Source: Puffinus mauretanicus (taxonomy: Eukaryota; Chordata; Aves; Procellariiformes; Procellariidae). Taken from it: DNA of 64,000 bases. Under the pieces are notes generated by a model, which saw nothing but the letters and a program-made list of their open reading frames with translations, was not told the DNA's origin and did not search any database. Position 1 is the stretch's first letter, and each line of letters opens with the position of its first letter. The DNA lies in NCBI GenBank assembly GCA_023333565.1, contig JAJKFH010002273.1, forward strand, positions 1,488,001-1,552,000, read 5' to 3'. The position numbers were made by a program, and so were the translations under genes. Positions 22,736-34,566 of this stretch are shown here, in pieces.

Positions 22736-23604
22736 CCAAAGACAGTATATACATTATTTGTGTGTGACTCTAGTAGTAGCTTAAGATCAAAATAGCATCA
22801 TAACTGTTTACTATTGGAAGAAAGTCCACGGTTTCATTTTGTAAGTTCTACTGGGGTAAAAAGATCTGATCATGTAAAGATTTCCAGCAGGGCAGCGCAT
22901 TCCCAAATTCAATGTGTACTCTTGAGTGTACGTATGTGTTGTTAAGAGAAGCTTATTTATCCAGTGAACATAGCTTTCCAGTTAAAATACAGTCTTTATG
23001 CCCCATTATTGTTTTCACTTGTATATTTGGTGTACAAATTGTGTTCTTTTTTTATCGATTTTGTGCTTTTACCTTTTACTTGTCATAAGGCTTACAGAAG
23101 ATCCAGGGTGGCTTGTGAGCATTGTAGTACAAAGGACTGAAAGCTTTTTTTTTCCCTTCCTTTTGGAATTCAGTGTTGAAACTGAGGCACTTAAGTACAG
23201 TTGTTGAAAAGCTTCTGTTGTGAACAGAGCTTGAAAAGAAAACAATACCATAACGAGTCACTTGTTCTTTTATTGCTTTTCCCTGTGCAACCTGCTTTTA
23301 GCTGTTTATTTTATGCTGATTAAACAGACTCCTTTCATTAACTGCACTTCCTTAGATATTGTTTCTTCTGCAAACATGGCAAGTGCCAAAAATAAAGTCA
23401 TCTTTTGAGCTTTGTTCAACCTGAACTTTTGCTAAGCCATTCCCATGTACTCTGTAAATAATAAATATAATGTGATTCCATTAGCCTAATCATCCTAGCA
23501 CAGAAGGAGGATATTTGACCAAGTCAAAAACACATTTGATAATACATCCTGGAGAAGAATAAACAGCTGGCTAGTGTAAGAAAGAAAAGTAAAAAATAAT
23601 AACT

Positions 23605-23620
23605 AAAAAAAAAAAAAAAA
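23605..23620. repeat. Poly(A) tract of 16
   Basis: Sixteen consecutive A are preceded by an A-rich stretch. No upstream sequence resembling a retrocopied transcript was recognised, so it is called as a simple homopolymer. Confidence 0.9.
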
Positions 23621-23879
23621 GATAAGTGTATAGTTTTCAGACCACTTTTTTCTATTCATCCTTTGCATTACCTTCCACCCTTTCCTGAAGTTTAGAAAAT
23701 ATTTCTGTTTTTTTTTTTTTCAGGAGAGAGTTTTTTTATCATCCAGGTAATGTTATTTGTGTGTTCCATTATTCAGGATAATAGAATACTATGGCATGTG
23801 CTATGTAGCGCTGGGCAGAAGCCCAATTGCCCCCAGTGAGAGTTATTTCAGGTCTGACAGGGAAACTTCATTAGCTAGC

Positions 23880-24240
23880 TAGCCATGAGCTGTGTCTTGC
23901 AGAGCCACTTGGGTGCTTCTGCACTGCATTCCTCCTTGTGTCAGGTTTACTCACAGTGGCACGATGCCTCGCTGGCTCTGCGCTGATGCAGTACAGAACC
24001 ACGGTGCCAGGTGTCCTCTTGTCCCCCCCGGTGCCAACCTGCCCTCCCTGCCAAGTTTGGCCGAGCCAGGCTCTGCCCACCCAGCGCCAGGGGCTGAGAT
24101 GGCTCCTGTATTGATTCAGAGTGTTTGCTACCGGCGCTGCCCTGCAGCCGCCTGCTGCCATAGGCTTGTCCTGCCAGCTCGGCTTCGTGTACCAGGTGAG
24201 GGTGGCTGTCACACACAGCTGGGCTCGGGATGTTTAAGGA
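23880..24240. other. GC-rich island of unknown nature
   Basis: About 360 bases are clearly GC-rich (runs such as CCCCCCCGGTGCC near 24027) between AT-rich flanks. Both strands are open for more than 100 codons (23892-24248 on +, 24212 to 23871 on -), which is expected when stop codons are rare in GC-rich DNA. A strong-looking splice donor, ACCAG|GTGAGG, lies at about 24192-24202 on the plus strand. It does not match CR1 or the LTR family that I recognise. It could be a non-coding RNA exon, a small regulatory island or an unrecognised old repeat. Confidence 0.35.
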
Positions 24241-27200
24241 TGACATGAGGCAGGCATGAGTGTCTGAAACCATAGTATAGTTGTCTAAAAACTATGTAAA
24301 TCGCCACTGGGTCAGAATCAACTGCCACTCTAATCAGTAATAAGTGGTAAATGGCCAACCTATTATATATTCGTTCTTGTTCAATATTACCTTGCCTTGT
24401 GTACTCCCACCACTGTGGCTGGAGATTTCAGGAGAGTATAATTCACAAAGAAAAATAGTGTTATTTAGTATCTGAATTCGTTTCAGTCCTGGCAAATGCT
24501 GAGCACTCTGACCTTGATCTAGCCAACTGTTTAAATACGTGCTGGTCCAGTGGTTCTCCTTTTCTGCTCATTAGAGACATTCCCAAGCTCAAAATTAAAG
24601 AAAACAATACAGTTCGTTATTTCATTGTTGCCTGCCTCACCCTACTGTTTAATTTTTATCACTGGCAGGAAAAAAACACACTCCGACCCCTTTTACTCTA
24701 TAATTTCTCACTACCGAAGACCTGACTTCACATCTTTTTGCAATGAATCAAAGCATGGAAAGTTCCACACTTACTCTTGAACACTTATGCAAGAATAACG
24801 ATTAAGATTTTGATCATGCCTTTATTAGATTAGATGTGGATCAATTCATACTTATGTTTTCAATTTGTATCTAACTAGTCACTCTGGGATTTGTACAGCA
24901 AATGTAGAGGTTTATATAAGGACAAATCTAGAAGTTGAGTTAGCATTCTTTATTCTTCAGATCCAAGTTAGTTGTATGTCTTGTTTATATCAGCTAGGCC
25001 TACCAGAAGCCAGGTATTATATGGCCTGGAAAAACAGCTTAAGAATAGCTCGCCAAGCTTAAGCATTTTAAACAAGCCTTTCACACCTGATTTTCCTATT
25101 TTATATATTTATAAAATAGAAACTCTTAAACTGTGTCTGGATATAAAATTAGTATGTGCTTCTTGCCATACATAATTAGTGTGTGCTTCCTGCCATGTTT
25201 CTGTTGTTATTGTAATTTAATATCACACTTCATTACTAACTATACCTATTCTAGATAACCCCATGTATTCTAATGTATATCTAGATATTCAAATCTAGCG
25301 ATAGTAACGTACCTCTACTTTCCTATTTATGCAAAAAAAATAGTTTTCTGGATAAAAGGACTCTATACTGTGACATCTACAGTTTAACTGATTTATTTCA
25401 AAGTGAATGAGGTTCGTTTTAGGCTTTTCAGGTCTAAATTTTCCAAAAATTCCTATATTTCAGTTTCTTCAGTGCTTAAAAACAATCAAAACTGAGTGAA
25501 CAAGTGATTCAAACAAAGTGAAACTGTCCCCTTTAATAATATGTTTCAGGTAAAAGAATTTTTGGGCTTGTGTTAGTTCAGCAAACCCAAAATTATTGTC
25601 TATAGGTCAATGTATTCTTGAAGTCATACCGAAATGCATCCAACAGAAACTCAAACATGCCTAAGAAGCATTGAACCATTGTTTTGTTTATTGTCCTGGC
25701 TCCATACTACAGTAAACAAGAGCTGCTCAACTGTTTTGTATTTCCGGTACTGATTTCCAGAAATACTGGATCCTTAAAACTATATGCAAGAAACTTGCAA
25801 GTAACAGCTCTGTTAGATAAAGTGGCTGAAATCAATAAGTAGACTGTGTAGCTTTACTTTTTATTTAGCCATTCAGTCAAACACAGAGATATAGTTGAGA
25901 AGAAATAACGTAAGAGTTTGAAAAATGAATAAAATGCTCAGTTGGCTTAAATCTCCTGTCAAGATCAGCAACAGATTTACTTTAGCTTTTACAGAATGTT
26001 TAGGATAATCTGGAATTATTTAAAACTAGTAGTACACTTTATTATCAAGCTATCTAGGGGAGAATAAATACTACTATTAAGTCATTAATGGCAATGAATA
26101 AAACAGTTAATAAAAATTTAACTGCATATGTTTTTCGACAGCCCCTTTCTTTATATATTTTCAAAAACGGCCCTAGTCCTGGCTGAGGGTAAATTGCGTT
26201 TTAAAAATACCTCTTATTTGCGTGAATAAGAAAGTTGGCATATAACTTGTAATCAGTGCACCACCAGTACTTAAAAGTGAACTGCAAGGCTTCTGCCCTC
26301 CTTTTTCACTTTCCTCCCACTCTCTCTTGTCTTCCTCATCACGGTTTTAATTTGCCTGCCTCTGGCTCGTTGGAGAAGCTCAAGGCTGTGTGTATGGCAC
26401 AAAGTTTGTCAGTGCTGAAGTGTCAGTCCAAGTGGTTATCTAGCACTAGCACTATCAAAAGTCATAAAACCCTATTAGTAGAGTGGGCTGTGGGAACAGC
26501 AACAGTAGGAATAATATGAGGGCAATCCTGTGAAGGCCGGGATGCTTTGGGAATGGAGCAGGGGGTGAGAAGAAGACGTGGTGCCCAGGGCTGGGATGTG
26601 GGGTGTCTTAGGTGTGAGGAGTGGCAGAGCTCAGCAGAGAGGAGTGGGGGTTTGTGGCTCCCTTGCTTGGATTAATTTGGTCCATCTGTTCAGCCTAACT
26701 ATTGAGTTGCTGTGGGACCAGAGTAAATCACTTCTGCTCCTCATCTGCAAGGTAAGGAATGACAGCATTTCTGTGATGAGTGAATATATCCCAGATATAA
26801 AACACTGTGAAAAAGGTAAGCAATGTTATTTTGTCTGGGCGTTTAAGATGGAAAGAAGGAACTTCTGGAGCAGATCTGAGGAAGGTTAGCCACCAAGACA
26901 AAAATTAGGAGGGGCCTCATTCATTCACCAACTTCTTAACCCTACGATACTCAAAAAGCATTCCATAGTTCTGTACAAATTATTTTCCTACTGTTGAAGA
27001 AGTATGCTTGATGATTGAAAAGAAATTCTTTGAGAATTATGCTGATATTGTAGATCAAGATGAGCACGCCTTGCTGATACTTTCAACAAAGCTGGTTGGG
27101 AGATGTAGTTTGTTTCAAATTTTGATACTTCAACAGAACCTTAGAGGACACTGAAAACTTGAAAGGAAATCTTTAGTTCTGTGATATTGTGTTTTTCTGT

Positions 27201-28771
27201 AAATTCTGGAGATCCCTTATTTAATCTGTTCTTAGTGGAAAGCAAAATGTAGTACTTCCATTCTAATTACCATACTTTTCTAGCACTGTACAAAAGTATG
27301 TAGACAGACATGCTCTTATTCTAAAAAACTCTGAACAGACTGTTGAAATTTTGCCTCCCATTTTACTTGTCTGATTTATAGCTAGAGTTGGCAGCAATAT
27401 CTATAGCTAAAGTTTCTTAACACTTTCTGTTACCACGTCTGTTTTCAATTGCTTGTAATTTTGCCAGCTTCAGCTGCTTCCCAGTGTTTTTAGACCTTTT
27501 GGCTTGGCCAGTGGTTTTGAGCTTTTATGATACTGGTGAGTTACTTCAGAAGTTTTATGGACCTCATCCTGAGCTGATCTAAATTTGTGTAACTCGAACA
27601 CTGGGCTTAGCTATACTTTCCTGGATATAATGCTACAGAAAGAAGCCCAGCTGGTTTTATTTATTTTTTAGAGAGTTGTGATGTGAATGAGAATGAGACA
27701 GACAGTAAGGAAAACGGGAGGAAGTTGGGCTGGAAACTCCACAGTCATGACATGTAGTAACTTCTTTCTATTATTCTGCCTTTTTATGTTGCACAAGCGT
27801 GTGGATTCCATTTGACTGTAGCCAGCTCTGCCCTTGATCAGGCTCAGATTTCTTGCTATTGCAAAAGCAAGCTTGAGGGGGTTATCCTAAAGGAGGAAAA
27901 CTTCAATAAGTAACCTAATGCATTTTTCACTGAATTCCTATAAGGAAGACGTGGTAGAAAGAGTTGCCTCCTTTATTCAAGCAGTCTTGCATTTGTGACT
28001 CACAGGGAAGATTGAGCTTCCCTGTTTGCTGTAGGAGTGGATTCTCTGGGAGACCTGAATTTCTGCCATTTATGTGCCATAACACAATGTCTGTAGCAGG
28101 AGGTTCCCCTTCAGGATGGGTGCCGGAGAATGGCAGCCCACTTAGTGACAGATGCTACAGCCAGGACAAGTCTGATCCAGCAAAGTGGGTTGCTCCACTT
28201 CCAGTGGCTGCAGTAAAACTGCACACATAAGGAGGGTTCACGTGTTTAGTGCATTAATGGCTATTGCAGGATTTTTCTTAATTTTATAAATAGAAATAAT
28301 ATAAATGATAATTTAATCAGAAGAATTTGAGTCCTGCAGCAGTTTTAGCTTAACGAAGTGTACTTAATCCACGTATACATTGCTAGTTCCTCTCCCATAC
28401 AATGCTTTATTTTTGCTGAGCTGACCCTCATTTTGAGTACCTGACCCAATTTATAGCTGAACTGGCCATGGTTAAAAAGTAAGGTCAAGTGTCTTGCACA
28501 AAGATAAAGTAAAGCCTAGCTTGTTCAAGAGCATGAGAGTCTTCTGAGCCAATATCCAATATCTTCCTTTTAATACTGGTTTATATTGCCAGTGCCTTTG
28601 TTAGGGTTTTCCATCAAGAAATCAAAACTTCTGAAAAATAAAGGGTTTCCACTGAAAGTTGTATGCTTGCCTTCAACATGTTCATTTTTTTCCTCCTGGC
28701 AAGTTTAATTTTTTTGGGGGGTAATAAACCATTTAAATATCTGATAGAAAGCATATGAGTGGTATCACGGG
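24241..28771. other. Unique non-coding DNA
   Basis: No gene is recognised. Local features are a 10-bp-arm AT hairpin at 25096-25119 and a 27-base tandem duplication at 25147-25200. The remainder is ordinary AT-rich sequence. Confidence 0.55.
25147..25200. repeat. Tandem duplication, period 27, two copies
   Basis: Copy one (25147-25173) and copy two (25174-25200) both begin AATTAGT and share TGTGCTTC and TGCCAT in register, with about 22 of 27 positions identical. The divergence suggests an old duplication. No coding or regulatory identity is evident. Confidence 0.85.
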
Positions 28772-28887
28772 AAAAAATTTTAACCAAATTTTTTTTTTTT
28801 TCTGTGAAAAATTAATCAAGAGGTTAAAAAATTGGTTAAAAATTTTAACCAATTTTTTTTTTTTCCTGTGAAAAATTAATCAAGAGG
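28772..28887. repeat. Local direct duplication with an embedded perfect palindrome
   Basis: A unit of about 50 bases occurs at about 28772-28823 and again at about 28838-28887, offset 64. Each copy contains ATTTTAACCAA, a long T run, then GTGAAAAATTAATCAAGAGG. Between and overlapping the second copy, 28826-28858 is a perfect inverted repeat with 16-base arms (AAAAAATTGGTTAAAA and its complement) around a single A. The palindrome arm in copy two is the same block found unpaired in copy one, which suggests that a replication slip or template switch created it. Confidence 0.9.
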
Positions 28888-31800
28888 AATATCTTACTGT
28901 ATTTTTGCAAATGGATCAATCTTAACCTCCTCAGGCTCTCGGTGCTTAGGACGTATGTTTTGGTTTCTGTGATTCAGTTTCACTATCTAGACCCTTGCTT
29001 GATAATTAAGCGTGCACCTTAATATAAGCATGCCTCTACTATTCAGTTTTTTAACCCTTTAATGCAAACGTGTGTTTGCACTGAATGTTGTGCTGAATTG
29101 TACTTAGTATGGCATTCAAAAGCATTGTGCATTTTTTAAACAATTTTAATGCCCAACACCTATCTCCATTCATTTCCACTTGTGATTTCAGCTTTTGGAC
29201 TTTATCCTGTTTTCTTATCATCTTTTTATCTTTTAGTTATCTCAAAACAGTAGTCTGTTATTCTGAATCTGTGCTTGCTCTATTTCAGGCATATATGGGT
29301 TAACACAGAGAAAGTCTCTCTTTACAGCATACAGTAGTATACTGTATTTATTTAATTTCTAGTACTTCACTGAAGGTGTCAGTATTTTCATGGAGACTCC
29401 AGTATTGTTGAAAATGTGTCACTCTACATAAGAGTAGTCAGTACTATGGCTAAAATACACATGCAACAAGTTAAAGACGATACTTAATTAAATCCTTAAT
29501 TAAGGTTCAGTTTACTTATCTGAGCTCTTAGTAGGGCACATGTAGTTAGGAATGCAATAATGAAACCCAATTGTTGCATTTTTCTTTAAAAAAAGGCCGG
29601 GGTAGGCGTTGGGAGGGGGACTGAACCAGCAGCTTTTTATTCATGTCAGAAAAATCTAGTTTAGTTCGACCATATTGGAGACATTATGTTCTGTTGGATT
29701 AAGTAACTTATTAAGAAAATTGATCCGAAGAAAGAAAAAAGACATGCACAAAAACCCCAAGCAGATTATTTTGAGCCTGAGTCCATTCTTGAGTATGGCT
29801 CTCTCCGTGGCGTCAGCACCACTGTCCTGGCCTGACCAAAGGCAGACGGCGCTGGGAGGGGAGGTGCTCTTTCAGTCAGTGCTGCTGCTGCTGCTGCTTG
29901 GCAAACTGGGGTTTGAACGTAGTGACCAGGCAGAATTCCTGCTCATGAAACTGCTGCATGAAAGGTATTGCCAGATAGTGAGTTTGTTTGGACCAACAAA
30001 TCAATACTTTGATATTATCAGTGCATTCAGCTGATCCCACTCTGCTTCCCAGGAGAGCCAGTACCAGTGTAATCTTCACAAGTCATGTAACTTTGTAGAG
30101 GAAAAATGTTCAGATTACCTGGGAGAGTAGCAGAGTTGCTTCTCAGGAGGCTCACTACTTCTTCAATTTGTAACAAATATGACGCCTAGATCTAAGACCT
30201 CCTGGATGTATTTGAGTTTTTGCCTAGCTGGATTTTTGAACAGACCATGTCTTCAGTTCAGTCTTTCAAAGATTGTTGTAATTTTTCCAAACACTTACGC
30301 TGCTTCTCTCGCCCTTCACCATTAAGGATTATGATTCTTTTCTTTCCCCTTCCCTTGCCCCCTGATAAATTCTGGGAACTGGTTAATGAATGCATCTTTC
30401 AGTAATATCATCAATGCCTTTTACTATGGGTGGATGCAGAACTCTTTCAGGTTCAGACAAGCTGAGCCAGCAGGATGCAAGATGGAGCAGCTTTATCGTC
30501 CCTTGATCTCTAGGTGTTGAGGCCTATTTTCAGACTAAATTTCAAAGTTTTGAATGTTATTCTAAATTGTTTTTTCTGAGAATTAGTTTAAAAGGAACTT
30601 CAGAGCACAATAATGTTCTGACTGCACGCAGTAATGTGCTCTAGAGAGCTGAGTGGTAATAGGCTCCTGTTGCCAGTATATTCCATTTGCCTAGTTCTCA
30701 GCTACTGAAATTAGGTGAATTAGGATGTAACTGGACAACAAGGGCTTAGCTGATTGCAGGGTTCACTGTCACGGAAAGGGATGGGCCCATGTTCCTCCTC
30801 CCTCTGCTCCTTAATCTGTCCTGATGCTTAGTTGACCCCTTGGTAAACCACAGCAGTTCAGAGGGGAACAGAAAAATAGTAAAGGGGGGAGGGGGAGAGA
30901 ACTAGACTTTCTGCTACTGTCGTGGGCCATATCAGCTTGCTGTTAAGTCAGATTAAGTACCACAGTCAGTGTGAGAGGGGCACAAGAGCACATGTCTGGG
31001 AGCAAAAGAGAAAAGAGGTAGAATCGGGAGACAGCGAAGGAGTAGGTGAGCTGCCCCTTACAGTAGCCTTTTAGGTCAGCTGAGCAGTCTTGCCTGCCAT
31101 CGCTCTGAATTTTATAGCCTTTTTATGCCAACACAGACATGCGACGTGGATAGAGTGTGACCTACAGTCTGGCCCTTCGTATTCTTGAGAAAAGTCTCCC
31201 AGAAGGAGCAGTGTTTGAAGGAGAATGCAAGACGACTCTCTTAATGGACCATGAAGTGCTGACAGGCTGCTTTTAAAACAAACAAAAGCCCAAACCGTCC
31301 AAAATCCCCACTTGTTTTTGTACGTTTTTGGATTTCAACTCCCCCAACATGTGTAGATGTCGTACATAATATTACACTTTGAGAATGTTTTAGGTCATCA
31401 GCCTGTTACTTGCAGGATTAAAAATTTGTCTTAAAAGATATTATGATCTGTCTGGAAGGCCGGTGAAAATGTATCCTTCTCATAGTTGTTAATCTCCACA
31501 TCTGCCCCTCTAGAATGCTTTCATGTGATCTGCCCCTGTTGTTTTTTAAGCTTATGTGACTGATGCTAGATAAAGATTACATAGATCAAATGGGAAAGAA
31601 GTATGATTATTTTACATACAATATAAAATTCAAAAAGCATGCTTTCATCTACCTACTCTTTAAAAAAAAGGAAAGGGGAAGAAAGGTGTCAGACCTTACT
31701 CAGGGGATAATTATCTTCTCCTGCACAGTGAGTTATATAAGAAACATTGAACTCATCAATATGAGAATATCCCCCCAAGGCTTGTCAGAGTAAAATGGAT

Positions 31801-32934
31801 ACAGCTGTGTGTACGATTTTAATACTGTTCATAAGGAATTACGCTAAGACTTCTACAAAAGGAATCGTGTGATCACCGAAGTGGACATTTCTGGAATTTA
31901 GAAATACAGCAATAGCGGTGGGGGTTTTTTTCAGTGAATTTGAATGCGTCGTCCTTCTTTAGGTGTGTTACACTAGTACTGCTTGCATTTTGAACACTGA
32001 CACTCAGTTGGCCAGGGCTTTCCGTCAGCCTAATGTCTGAGAGCTGCAGCAGCTGTTGGGATGTTAGAAGGCACACAGTCACTGCCAGCAGCCCTGCCCT
32101 AAAACCTCAGAGAAGCGTGGTAGCTATTATTTTATGCAACTAAGGTTTTAAAAGAAAAACTTCTTCATCTCCTACTGTTTTTCCTATGTTTTCATAATAT
32201 TAAGTGATTTCCTGAGCTACTTACATGGTAAGAATACTTAGTAATTCAACATATGCAAAGCATAGGAAGGATTCTGCTTGAGAAAATCACTTGCAAATTC
32301 CCGTTAATTTTGCACGCAATTAACATGGTGTTGGCCTTTCTTAGAACTAGTCGATGTGATTGATGGCTTTCTTTCAGGACAGTCGATTTAGTTTATTGAA
32401 GACTTTTAAACAGTGACTGATAGCCCTGTAAGTCAAAGAAAGAGTAGTTTAAAGGACTGCCAGAAAAAGTACTGAATACAAAATAACATTTTTTTGAGAT
32501 TGGAAGTTGTACTAAAAAATTTCATGAAAACAGTAAATGGTTGCATCTTTCTGAGAAAGAATGTATAGCCAGAAAGTTTTAAGTCTTAATGACAACACAC
32601 TGAGATTTTTTTTATTTGATATCAGTTAGGATATAAATAGCTTTGGTTTTTTGTTCTTAATCTATCAATTGAAGTGTTGTACCAATATTCAAAATAAAGT
32701 CAAAATGTTGCTATTTGAAATATAGTGATACACTTACCTGTCAGAAAACAAAATATATAATTCCAGAGAACTTTTCTGAAAGCATTTACTTTATGTGGGG
32801 CAGAAGGTATTTTTAAAAGTGAAAGTGATAGGAAAACCCAAACTTCTATGGTTGTGGGATGTGGATTTCCAACCACCATACAGCCTCCTAAAGCTGTCTC
32901 AGTGGCGTGAATTTCACTGACAGCCGCAGACTAG
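28888..32934. other. Unique non-coding DNA
   Basis: No gene is recognised. A (GCT)6 repeat is at 29881-29898 inside a 119-codon open frame (29675-30034) that otherwise has no motif. A G-rich purine run lies near 30883-30899. The rest is ordinary AT-rich DNA. Confidence 0.55.
29881..29898. repeat. (GCT)6 trinucleotide repeat
   Basis: Six perfect GCT units are seen. In the local open frames this would read poly-Leu on the plus strand or poly-Gln on the minus strand, but neither frame looks like a real gene. Confidence 0.9.
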
Positions 32935-33065
32935 CCAAGGCAGGAAGGCACCTTTGGAGATTGCCTGGTCCAGCCCCCTGCTCAGAGCAGGGTCAGCCAG
33001 AGCAGGTTGTTCAGGGCCATTCCAGTTGGGTTTTGATTATCTCCAGGGATGGAAATGACTTCTTC
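32935..33065 (-). mobile_element. Decayed CR1 3' fragment, minus strand
   Basis: The plus strand reads as the complement of the CR1 ORF2 end and 3' UTR: GGAAGGCACCTTTGGAGATTG, then TGGTCCAGCCCCCTGCTCAG, AGAGCAGGTTGTTCAGGGCC and ATCTCCAGGGATGGA, each a diverged form of the familiar avian CR1 tail. The 8-bp terminal repeat is no longer visible. Only about 130 bases are recognisable and no frame survives, so it is a much older insertion than the copy at 2820-6676. Confidence 0.85.
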
Positions 33066-33475
33066 AGGATTTCCTATTACTTACTTAAAATACACTCTGT
33101 TCTTGCTAGTGGTTGTTGTAAACGTTATTGCGAGGAGCTTAGCTCTCTGAGGGTATTGTAGATTGAATTCAGGTGACAAATGAAGATGAACAGTTCTGCC
33201 TGGGAGCTACACACACAGATTCACAAGATTTATGTTCCTTTGTACCTTTTCAAAATTGTACCTGGCATCTTTTTTTGTGGGGATGCGATTTCCCAGGCAG
33301 CTGGGGTCTCTTTAAAGGCAGAATGGACCACTAGAGGAAATGATCCAACTCTTCTTTCTTTCCACTTTGATCCACAAACTTGGTTCTTACCAATTACCCA
33401 GTAGCAGACCTAGTACTGTGTGGGCACATCTTCAGCCACATAAGGAATCTGATCCAGCTAAAAACAAAATTCTGG

Positions 33476-33546
33476 GTTTCTGGTTTTTGTTTTGTTTTGT
33501 GGGGTGGTTTTTGGGGTTTTTTTTGGGGGGGGTGTTTTTTTTTTTA
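33476..33546 (+). repeat. G/T-rich tract with four G-runs
   Basis: About 70 bases consist almost entirely of G and T, including GGGG, GG, GGGG and a G8 run separated by T runs, ending in a long poly(T). The spacing of about eight bases between runs is slightly longer than in classic G-quadruplex motifs but permits a long-loop form. No transposon identity is seen. Confidence 0.8.
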
Positions 33547-34566
33547 AAGGGACTGAGATTAGTTTTCAGTTGGATCTGTTGAAAGATTGAAGAGAAGCAG
33601 CAGAGCTGCCTTTGGTGGGCTGAAGCTTCTCAAGAAAATTTAGCCGAAAAACAAAGGCTAGAGGACCTTTCATTCCTATGTCCTGAGCCTTTTTTTAATT
33701 ATATAAATTTGCCCTTTTTACTTGCCAGTCTTGCTGTCCCCTGTGAAATAAATATGAGCTGGATGAACCTATTTCCTTATGCTTTAGATCCCTTAGGTTT
33801 TCATTTCATTTTGTCTTAAATCCTAGGGTTAGTGCTTGTTCCTAGTGGTAGTTCTTTCTACTGGAAACTGAGATGCACATTTTTCCACAGATAAATTCTG
33901 CTTTAGCACAAACTATGGCTGGGAGACCATTTCAATGATAGAAATCAGCAGCAGGTTGGTTGATCTTGGCAAAATCATCTGCTATAATCCCCTGATACAG
34001 CTGGTGTCTCTATGGCAAATGTACTCAAACTTCCTTCATGGTCTGCATGTAATGAAAGCGGTTTGAGTATTACTGTTCAACTTAAGGATTTATTTAGGTG
34101 ACATTATTAAGAATATAGAGGACTTGATAGTGTTTGTAAAATTGTTTTCATATCTTCAGTGAAATTTATTTCATCAATGTTGGTAATATGCTGTTATCAT
34201 GCAGTAATAGAAGTAGCTGTCGTAAAGATATCAACAGTAGTTGCTACTTCCCTCAGGAAGTTGAACAACATTGTGAGGCATTGTATCATTTCAATTTGAC
34301 TTCTTGCAGCCCAGGAGTCAGACTTGGAATATATAGGTTCAAGTTCTGCTGCAATGGAAATAATCTGTGATGTTAGGGGAGTCAAGCAATCTGTAAGCAT
34401 CAATTCTCTGTAAATAAATAAATTAGGGATGACGAGATGATTCTTACGTCATGGGATATTATTATTTTACTAAATATGTAGTTGAAATTCTGTAGTGTCA
34501 AGGTTCATAGAAGATCTTGGGTCTGGACAGATATACTGTTCATGGAAGCATCATCTGGAGAAAAAG
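33547..34566. other. Unique non-coding DNA between mobile elements
   Basis: Ordinary AT-rich DNA lies between the G/T tract and the LTR. No gene, RNA or repeat is recognised. Confidence 0.6.

Larger units (their letters stand above)
18481..23880. other. Unique non-coding DNA
   Basis: No gene or interspersed repeat is recognised. Minor simple sequence includes a TAG-rich run at 20283-20296, a pyrimidine tract running into (TTA)4 at 22686-22735, an A16 run at 23605-23620 and a T13 run at 23708-23720. Short frames such as 20825-21028 and 21663-21845 look mildly protein-like but have no recognised motif or supporting splice structure. Confidence 0.55.

Noticed and set aside
23871..24273. Overlapping 108-118 codon frames on both strands
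   Set aside because: They arise because stops are rare in this GC-rich island; neither strand shows a motif.
29675..30034. 119-codon plus-strand frame containing a Leu run
   Set aside because: The Leu run is the (GCT)6 microsatellite, and the remainder has no motif, splice structure or family that I recognise.
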